In this document: positions 58,272 to 64,000 of the stretch, piece after piece | Numbering within the stretch: position 1 is the stretch's first letter | Layout: each line of letters begins with the position of its first letter | Assembly: GCF_004153445.1 (NCBI RefSeq) | Contig: NZ_SDQC01000005.1 | Coordinates: 186,001 to 250,000, forward strand | Source: Allopusillimonas soli | GTDB taxonomy: Bacteria > Pseudomonadota > Gammaproteobacteria > Burkholderiales > Burkholderiaceae_B | Direction of reading: 5' to 3' | DNA: 64,000 nucleotides | Made by a program: the position numbers and the translations under genes | Notes under the pieces: model-generated | What the model saw: only the letters and a program-made list of their open reading frames with translations | Databases searched by the model: none | Told to the model about the DNA's origin: nothing

Positions 58272-59774
58272 CTACAGTTTCGAGACGGAGACATGCTCCA
58301 GCAGGTGTTGCACCGAGACGTGCATGACGTCAGTGAACGGCTTCGGATAGATGCCCATGTACAGCACCGCAATGGCCATCAGGCCCAGGATGAAGAATTC
58401 CCGCGCGCTGAGATCGGACATGCCGCGCACGTTATCGTTGGCGATATCGCCGAAGGCCACGCGCTTGACCATCCAGAGCGAGTATGAGGCCCCAAGTATC
58501 AGCGCCACGGCCGCAAGCAGGCCAACCCAGAAATTATGCTGGACCGCGCCCATGATGACCGTGAACTCGCCGACAAAGCCGCTGGTTGCGGGCAGGCCGG
58601 CATTGGCCATGGAAAACAGCACGAAGTACGTGACGAAGCGCGGCATGACATTGATAACGCCGCCATAATCGGCAATACGGCGCGTATGCAGGCGGTCGTA
58701 GAGTACACCTATGCAAAGAAACATGGCGCCCGATACAAAGCCATGCGAAATCATCTGAATGATGGCGCCCTCGACACCCGCGGTATTGAAGATGAAGAAG
58801 CCCAATGTGACAAAACCCATGTGCGCGACCGAAGAATACGCCACGAGCTTCTTCATGTCGTCCTGGACGATGGCCACCAGACCGATATAGATGACGGCAA
58901 TGAGGGACAGCACGATCATCATGCCAGCCAGGCTGTGCGAGGCATCCGGCGTGATCGGCAGGGAAAAGCGCAGAAAACCGTAGGCGCCCAGTTTCAGCAT
59001 GATGGCCGCCAGCACAACCGAGCCGCCTGTGGGCGCTTCGACGTGCGCATCGGGCAGCCAGGTATGCACCGGCCACATGGGCACCTTGACGGCAAAGGCT
59101 GCAAGCAGCGCAACAAAGATTAGGATCTGCGGCGTATAGCCAAGGCGAACCTCATGCCACTTCATGATATCGAATGACCCACCCGATGCGTGCCATAGAT
59201 AGATGAAGGCAATCAGCGTCAGTAGCGAGCCCAGCAGCGTGTACAGGAAGAACTTGAGCGCCGCGTATACCCGGTTCGGGCCGCCCCATACCCCAATGAT
59301 CAGATACATCGGAATGAGCGTGGCCTCGAAGAAGACATAGAACAGCATGCCGTCCAGGGCGCAGAAAACGCCCACCATGAGGCCGGACAGGATCAGGAAT
59401 GCCCCCATGTACTGGGCGATGCGGCTGGTGATGACTTCCCAGCCTGCCAGAACGACGATGATGGTGATGAAGGCCGTAAGCAACACGAACCACACCGAAA
59501 TGCCATCGATGCCCAGGTGGTAGTTGATCGAGAAGGTTTCGATCCAAGGCCTGAGCTCGACGAACTGCATATTGGCCGTGGAAGGATCGAACCCGGTATA
59601 GAGCGGCAGCGTGACCAGGAAAGCCAGCACGGAGCCGATCAACGCCACGGTACGCGTCATGCCCGGGCGGTCGTCGCGGCCAACGATCAGCACAACAAGC
59701 CCCGCAATGATGGGGACAAAGATCGCGAGCGTTAACCAGGGAAAAGTAGAGGACGCCATGTCGCTAGCCATCAT
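58272..59774 (-). CDS. nuoM: NADH-quinone oxidoreductase subunit M
   Basis: 500 residues. Antiporter-like proton-pumping subunit of complex I with about 14 spans. Motifs are FYVFFEATLIPMYLIIG (key Glu) and KVPMWPVHTWLPDAHVEAPTGGSV. The ATG at 59774 overlaps the nuoL stop in an ATGA; an in-frame ATG at 59759 is the alternative. Confidence 0.96.
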   Translation of the reverse strand: MMASDMASSTFPWLTLAIFVPIIAGLVVLIVGRDDRPGMTRTVALIGSVLAFLVTLPLYTGFDPSTANMQFVELRPWIETFSINYHLGIDGISVWFVLLTAFITIIVVLAGWEVITSRIAQYMGAFLILSGLMVGVFCALDGMLFYVFFEATLIPMYLIIGVWGGPNRVYAALKFFLYTLLGSLLTLIAFIYLWHASGGSFDIMKWHEVRLGYTPQILIFVALLAAFAVKVPMWPVHTWLPDAHVEAPTGGSVVLAAIMLKLGAYGFLRFSLPITPDASHSLAGMMIVLSLIAVIYIGLVAIVQDDMKKLVAYSSVAHMGFVTLGFFIFNTAGVEGAIIQMISHGFVSGAMFLCIGVLYDRLHTRRIADYGGVINVMPRFVTYFVLFSMANAGLPATSGFVGEFTVIMGAVQHNFWVGLLAAVALILGASYSLWMVKRVAFGDIANDNVRGMSDLSAREFFILGLMAIAVLYMGIYPKPFTDVMHVSVQHLLEHVSVSKL

Positions 59775-61795
59775 TGAACCGTCAATACGAAAAAGGTGAT
59801 TAGAGCCATGATCCCGATGATCATCGCAAAGGCGTAGTGAAAGATGTAGCCGGACTGCAGATGCCGTCCGACTGCCGCCACCCAGCCCACGACACGCGCG
59901 CTGCCGTTGACCATGACGCCATCGATAAGGCCGCGATCGCCCGCACGCCAGAATCCGCGGCCCAGCGCGCGGGCGCCGCGCGCAATCACCTGCTCGTTGA
60001 ACCAGTCGGCGTAGTACTTATTGTCGAGAATCCGGTTGATGAACGACAGCCGGCTGTGGATGGCCGCAGGTACGCTCGGATTCACGAGATAGCAGTACCA
60101 GGCCACGACCAGCCCTGCGATCATGAGCCAGAACGGCAGCGACGTGAAGCCATGCAGCGCGAACGCCACCCAGCCGTGCCAATGATGTGCCAGATCTTCC
60201 ATGGCCGGATGCTGGGGCAGCGTGGCGATGACGCCTTCGAAATAGCCGTCGAACAACAGTGGGTCTATGAACCAGGCGCCTGCAACGACCGAAGGTATGG
60301 CCAGCAGCACCAGCGGCAGGGTCACCACCCAGGGTGATTCATGCGGCGCGCCGCCGTGGTGGCCATGGCCGTCGTCCTCGTGCGCGTCGTGCCCATGGGC
60401 ATCGTGACTGTGCGATGCGTGCGCATCGAAACGCGCCTTGCCATGAAAAACCAGGAAATAGACGCGGAAGGAATACAGCGATGTCACGAACACGCCAATG
60501 GTGGTGGCGTAATACGCAAAGCCCGCACCCCAGACATCGGCCGCGCCCGCGGCCTCTATGATGTGCTCCTTCGAGTAGAAGCCCGAGAAAAACGGCGTAC
60601 CCACCAGAGCGAGCGTGCCTATCAGGAAGGTGATCCAGGTAATGGGCATGTACTTGCGCAACCCGCCCATGTTGCGGATATCCTGATCATGATGCATGCC
60701 GATGATCACCGACCCCGCACCCAGGAACAGCAGCGCCTTGAAGAACGCATGCGTCATCAGGTGGAATATCGCGGCCGAATACGCCGAAGCCCCCAGCGCC
60801 ACAGTCATGTAGCCAAGCTGGGATAGCGTGGAATAGGCAATGACGCGCTTGATGTCGTTCTGAACAATGCCGAGCACGCCCAGGAACAGCGCTCCGATTG
60901 CACCGATCACGATCACGAAGGACAGCGCCGTGTCAGACAGCTCGAATACCGGCGAGAAGCGCGCCACCATGAAGATGCCGGCCGTGACCATGGTCGCCGC
61001 GTGGATCAGCGCCGAGATGGGTGTGGGGCCTTCCATGGAATCGGGCAGCCATGCATGCAGCGGAACCTGGGCCGACTTGCCCATGGCGCCGATGAACAGG
61101 CAGATACATGCAACCGTCAGCAGTTGCCAGCCGGTGCCGGGGAATGTCATGCCCGCAAGCTTGTCGGCCTGCGCAAACACCTCGCCGTAATGCATGCTGC
61201 CCGTGTAGGCAAACAGCAGCGCAATCCCCAGCACGAAACCAAAATCGCCGACGCGGTTTATGAGAAAGGCCTTGAGGTTGGCAAACACCGCTGTTGGGCG
61301 CGTGTACCAGAAGCCGATCAGCAGGTACGACACCAGGCCCACCGCTTCCCAGCCAAAAAACAGCTGCACCATGTTGTTGGACATGACCAGCATGAGCATG
61401 GAGAACGTGAACAGCGAAATATAGGCAAAGAAACGCTGGTAGCCCGGATCGTCCGCCATGTAGCCTATGGTGTAGATGTGCACCATGAGCGACACCGACG
61501 TGACAACCACCATCATCAGCGCGGACAGCGGATCGATCAGGAAGCCAAGCTCCCATTTCGTCGTGCCGATCACTGTCCAGGTGTAGAGTGCGCCGTCGAA
61601 GGTATGGCCGTCCAGCACCTGGAACAGTACAATGACCGAGCCCACGAAGGAAATGGCCACACCCGTAATGGTGATGAGATGCGAGCCGCGGCGGCTCACC
61701 AGCCGGCCCAGGAAGCCCGTGCCGAACAACCCGGCGAGAATGGCGCCTGCGAGGGGAGCCAGGGCGATCAGAAGATAGAGACTTGTCGAATTCAT
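59771..61795 (-). CDS. nuoL: NADH-quinone oxidoreductase subunit L
   Basis: 674 residues from the ATG at 61795. Distal antiporter-like subunit of complex I, with the long lateral helix at the C-terminus. Conserved FFGWEAVGLVSYLLIGFW and AQVPLHAWLPDSMEGPTPISALIHAATMV (shown in part) carry the pumping Lys and Glu. A His/Asp-rich stretch (SHSHDAHGHDAHEDDGHGHH, near residue 480) lies in a loop before the last part; it is more extended than in E. coli NuoL. Confidence 0.96.
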   Translation of the reverse strand: MNSTSLYLLIALAPLAGAILAGLFGTGFLGRLVSRRGSHLITITGVAISFVGSVIVLFQVLDGHTFDGALYTWTVIGTTKWELGFLIDPLSALMMVVVTSVSLMVHIYTIGYMADDPGYQRFFAYISLFTFSMLMLVMSNNMVQLFFGWEAVGLVSYLLIGFWYTRPTAVFANLKAFLINRVGDFGFVLGIALLFAYTGSMHYGEVFAQADKLAGMTFPGTGWQLLTVACICLFIGAMGKSAQVPLHAWLPDSMEGPTPISALIHAATMVTAGIFMVARFSPVFELSDTALSFVIVIGAIGALFLGVLGIVQNDIKRVIAYSTLSQLGYMTVALGASAYSAAIFHLMTHAFFKALLFLGAGSVIIGMHHDQDIRNMGGLRKYMPITWITFLIGTLALVGTPFFSGFYSKEHIIEAAGAADVWGAGFAYYATTIGVFVTSLYSFRVYFLVFHGKARFDAHASHSHDAHGHDAHEDDGHGHHGGAPHESPWVVTLPLVLLAIPSVVAGAWFIDPLLFDGYFEGVIATLPQHPAMEDLAHHWHGWVAFALHGFTSLPFWLMIAGLVVAWYCYLVNPSVPAAIHSRLSFINRILDNKYYADWFNEQVIARGARALGRGFWRAGDRGLIDGVMVNGSARVVGWVAAVGRHLQSGYIFHYAFAMIIGIMALITFFVLTVQ

Positions 61796-61811
61796 AGTAT
61801 GTGCAATCCCA

Positions 61812-62120
61812 TCAACCCTTGAGCTGGTCAAGTTCTTCGACGTTGATCGTTTTCAGGTTGCGGAACAGCAACACCAGAATCGCCAGGCCGATGGCGGCCT
61901 CCGCGGCGGCAACGGTCAGGACAAAGAATACGAACACCTGCCCCGCCGGGTCGCCCGACCAGGTGGAAAACGCCACAAAGTTCATATTGGCCGCGAGCAG
62001 TATCAGCTCGATGGACATGAGCAGAATGATCAGATTGCGGCGGTTGAGAAAGAAGCCAAAAACGCCAATGGCAAAGAGGATGGCGCCCAATACCAGGTAA
62101 TGCGCGAGTGTGAGTGTCAT
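61812..62120 (-). CDS. nuoK: NADH-quinone oxidoreductase subunit K
   Basis: 102 residues, three membrane spans. Small proton-channel subunit of complex I with conserved Glu residues in [15 protein letters not shown] and [17 protein letters not shown]. The start overlaps the nuoJ stop by 4 bases. Confidence 0.97.
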   Translation of the reverse strand: MTLTLAHYLVLGAILFAIGVFGFFLNRRNLIILLMSIELILLAANMNFVAFSTWSGDPAGQVFVFFVLTVAAAEAAIGLAILVLLFRNLKTINVEELDQLKG

Positions 62121-62776
62121 GTGTTGTCCCCTTGAGCCGGCTCAGCCTGGACGGGCGCGGCAGGCGCTTCCGTCTGCGATGCGATGCTTACGAGGCGCAC
62201 GCGGTCCTGCGCCCGCACACGAATCTGCTCGGAGGGGCGCGTACGCTTGTAGTCTGCGCGCTTGCGAAGTGTCAGCGCGATGGCGGCGATCATGCCCACC
62301 AGCAGGATCACCCCGCCAACCTGAACAGCAAAGACATAATCGGTGTACATGGCCACGCCCAGCGCGCGGGTGTTGTCGTAATCGTTGGCAATCTGTGCGG
62401 CCGGCCCGGCATCCAGCCATGTGCTGACCACCACAAACGCCATTTCCAGCACCATAACCAAACCGATGACCAGGCCCAGCGGCAGATAGGTCTTGAGGCC
62501 CGCGCGCAGCTTCTCCATGCGCATGTCAAGCATCATCACGACAAACAGGAAAAGCACCATGACGGCGCCCACATACACAAGCACCAGCAATAGTGACAGG
62601 AACTCCGCGCCTTGCAGCATCCAAAGCATGGACGCGGTGAAAAATGTCAGGATCAGGTGCAGCACGCCGGTCACGGGGCTGGTGGCCGTTATGACGCGAA
62701 AGGCCGCGATGACCAGGATGATGGCCAGCAGATAGAACAGGACTGTAGAAAAAATCATGGGTGTCGGGTCCGCCAT
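62117..62776 (-). CDS. nuoJ: NADH-quinone oxidoreductase subunit J
   Basis: 219 residues from the ATG at 62776, which overlaps the nuoI stop by one base (TGATG). Five membrane spans, with the family core [19 protein letters not shown] (about residues 55-73). The soluble C-terminal tail of about 50 residues is charged and ends with an Ala/Gln-rich segment. Part of the membrane arm near the quinone site. Confidence 0.95.
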   Translation of the reverse strand: MADPTPMIFSTVLFYLLAIILVIAAFRVITATSPVTGVLHLILTFFTASMLWMLQGAEFLSLLLVLVYVGAVMVLFLFVVMMLDMRMEKLRAGLKTYLPLGLVIGLVMVLEMAFVVVSTWLDAGPAAQIANDYDNTRALGVAMYTDYVFAVQVGGVILLVGMIAAIALTLRKRADYKRTRPSEQIRVRAQDRVRLVSIASQTEAPAAPVQAEPAQGDNT

Positions 62777-63264
62777 CAACGATAAGGTGCATCTTCGGCG
62801 CGACGGCGCGCAATTTCGGATTCGTACCGATCGCCGATGGCCAGAAGCATGTCTTTGGTGTAGTACAGGTCGCCCCGCTTTTCACCGTGATACTCGGAAA
62901 TGTGTGTCTCGACAATGGAGTCGACCGGACAGCTCTCCTCGCAAAAGCCGCAGAAAATGCATTTTGCCAGGTCGATGTCGTAGCGCGTGGTGCGGCGCGT
63001 GCCGTCCTCACGCTCGGCCGACTCGATGGTGATGGCCAATGCCGGGCAAACCGCCTCACACAGTTTGCAGGCGATGCAACGCTCCTCGCCGTTCGGGTAG
63101 CGGCGCAATGCGTGCAGGCCGCGAAAACGGGGCGATGCGGGCGTCTTCTCCTGGGGATAGCGCAAGGTGATCTTGCGGCGGAAAAAGTACTTGCCCGTGA
63201 GCTTCATGCCCTTGAACATCTCGGACAGCATCAGGCTGCCGAAAAAATCCTTGATAGCTTCCAT
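62776..63264 (-). CDS. nuoI: NADH-quinone oxidoreductase subunit I
   Basis: 162 residues from the ATG at 63264 ([19 protein letters not shown]). Carries two [4Fe-4S] clusters (N6a/N6b) that pass electrons to N2 next to the quinone site: [16 protein letters not shown] and [16 protein letters not shown]. The frame is open upstream into nuoH, but homologues start here. It begins 17 bases after the nuoH stop. Confidence 0.97.
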   Translation of the reverse strand: MEAIKDFFGSLMLSEMFKGMKLTGKYFFRRKITLRYPQEKTPASPRFRGLHALRRYPNGEERCIACKLCEAVCPALAITIESAEREDGTRRTTRYDIDLAKCIFCGFCEESCPVDSIVETHISEYHGEKRGDLYYTKDMLLAIGDRYESEIARRRAEDAPYR

Positions 63265-63281
63265 AATCTTGTCCCTGTGTC

Positions 63282-64000
63282 CTATTGCCAAATATTCCAG
63301 GGCGTTTGCATCCAGATCGCCACGAGCAGCAGCCATATGCCGGTAAAAGGAATAAATACCTTCCAGCCCAGGCGCATGATCTGGTCATAGCGATAACGGG
63401 GGAACGTCGCACGGAACCATATAAACATCGAAACCACGACAAATGCCTTCAGGCCCAGCCACAGCCAGCCGGGAACCCAGGTGAAGGGCGCGAAATCCAG
63501 TGGCGGCATCCAGCCGCCCAGGAACATGATGGATGCCAGCGCGGACAGCAGAATCATGTTGGCATACTCGCCCAGGAAAAACAGGGCAAAACCCATCCCC
63601 GAATATTCCACCATGTGCCCCGCCACGATCTCCGACTCTCCTTCGACCACGTCGAAGGGATGGCGGTTGGTTTCCGCCACGGCTGAAATGACGTAGATGA
63701 TGAACAGCGGCAGCAGCGGCAGCCAGTTCCAAGACATGAAACTGATGCCGTGCTCGGCAAACCAGCCTCGCGCCTGGCCTTCGACGATGCCGCTCATGTT
63801 GAGCGTACCCGACACCAGCAGCACGGTAACCAGCACAAAACCGATGGCCAGTTCGTAGGACACCATCTGCGCCGCCGCACGCAGCGCACCCAGAAATGCG
63901 TACTTGGAGTTGGAGGCCCAACCCGCCACGATGACGCCATAGACGCCCAGGGAAGTAATGGCCATGAGGAAAAGCAGGCCCGCATTCACATTGGCCAGCA
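63282..64000 (-). CDS. nuoH: NADH-quinone oxidoreductase subunit H (N-terminus beyond window)
   Basis: The last 239 or so residues of NuoH; the gene runs past position 64000, and about 115 N-terminal residues are missing compared with the usual 350. Heel subunit of complex I that forms the quinone chamber with NuoB and NuoD. The conserved charged loop [23 protein letters not shown] and the C-terminal [21 protein letters not shown] are present. The window therefore contains the order nuoH-I-J-K-L-M-N. Confidence 0.96.
   Translation of the reverse strand, partial: LANVNAGLLFLMAITSLGVYGVIVAGWASNSKYAFLGALRAAAQMVSYELAIGFVLVTVLLVSGTLNMSGIVEGQARGWFAEHGISFMSWNWLPLLPLFIIYVISAVAETNRHPFDVVEGESEIVAGHMVEYSGMGFALFFLGEYANMILLSALASIMFLGGWMPPLDFAPFTWVPGWLWLGLKAFVVVSMFIWFRATFPRYRYDQIMRLGWKVFIPFTGIWLLLVAIWMQTPWNIWQ

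Overview
The window is a 64 kb stretch of GC-rich (roughly 60 percent by eye) bacterial chromosome that is almost entirely coding, with about 60 genes. The protein sequences and local gene orders (plsX-fabH-fabD behind rpmF, rne with a long leader, smc-zipA-ligA, an OmpR/EnvZ pair resembling RisA/RisS of Bordetella, a Par27-like parvulin, nuo genes ending in a DUF2818-like membrane protein) point to a betaproteobacterium of the order Burkholderiales, most likely family Alcaligenaceae (Bordetella/Achromobacter/Pusillimonas side). I cannot name the genus from sequence alone. There are no rRNA or tRNA genes, insertion sequences, prophage genes or CRISPR arrays, and I see no convincing sign of horizontal transfer.

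Layout. 1-3145 (minus): yceD-rpmF-plsX-fabH-fabD, lipid synthesis plus ribosomal protein L32, read from a near-consensus promoter. 3170-5424 (plus): Maf pyrophosphatase and a tetrapyrrole-methylase-fold methyltransferase, closed by an intrinsic terminator, then an AmpD-type amidase lipoprotein. 5454-8883 (minus): msrQ, msrP, a Gph-like phosphatase and rluC. 8884-12464 (plus): rne with a structured leader of about 470 nt. A bidirectional terminator separates rne from accD-trpA-trpB-relA (minus, to 18066). 18160-23621: a flavodoxin-like protein (plus), ridA-type and pncB (minus), fdxA, phaZ, an orphan rnfB-like gene and nth (plus).

23716-33640 holds two complete, convergent branched-chain-amino-acid/amide-type ABC importers. 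System 1 (plus) is livG-livF-binding protein-livH-livM. System 2 (minus) is binding protein-livH-livM::livG fusion-livF. Both have strong RNA structure immediately after the binding-protein gene, and in system 2 it looks like an intrinsic attenuator, which suits the excess of binding protein such systems need.

33979-36011 (plus): msrB-yciB-bolA-par27, with one-base stop/start overlaps joining the first three genes. 36101-42812 (minus): smc-zipA-ligA. 43057-44370 (plus): lplT. 44408-46710 (minus): a tsaB-rimI fusion and a family-4-type uracil-DNA glycosylase. 46979-49781 (plus): the RisA/RisS-like two-component system and an AhpC peroxiredoxin. 49801-51088 (minus): ispD-ispF. 51127-54597 (plus): mfd. 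54637-55491 (minus): serB. 55731-56192 (plus): an Lrp/AsnC regulator. 56204-64000 (minus): the distal end of the respiratory complex I operon, nuoH (cut by the window edge) through nuoN, then the DUF2818-like gene.

This is core-genome sequence and I found no clearly new multi-gene system. The observations most worth a second look are regulatory RNA structures (the rne leader, the binding-protein attenuators, a terminator overlapping an apparent start codon), gene fusions (tsaB-rimI, livM-livG), a variant Walker A motif, and an orphan rnfB beside nth.
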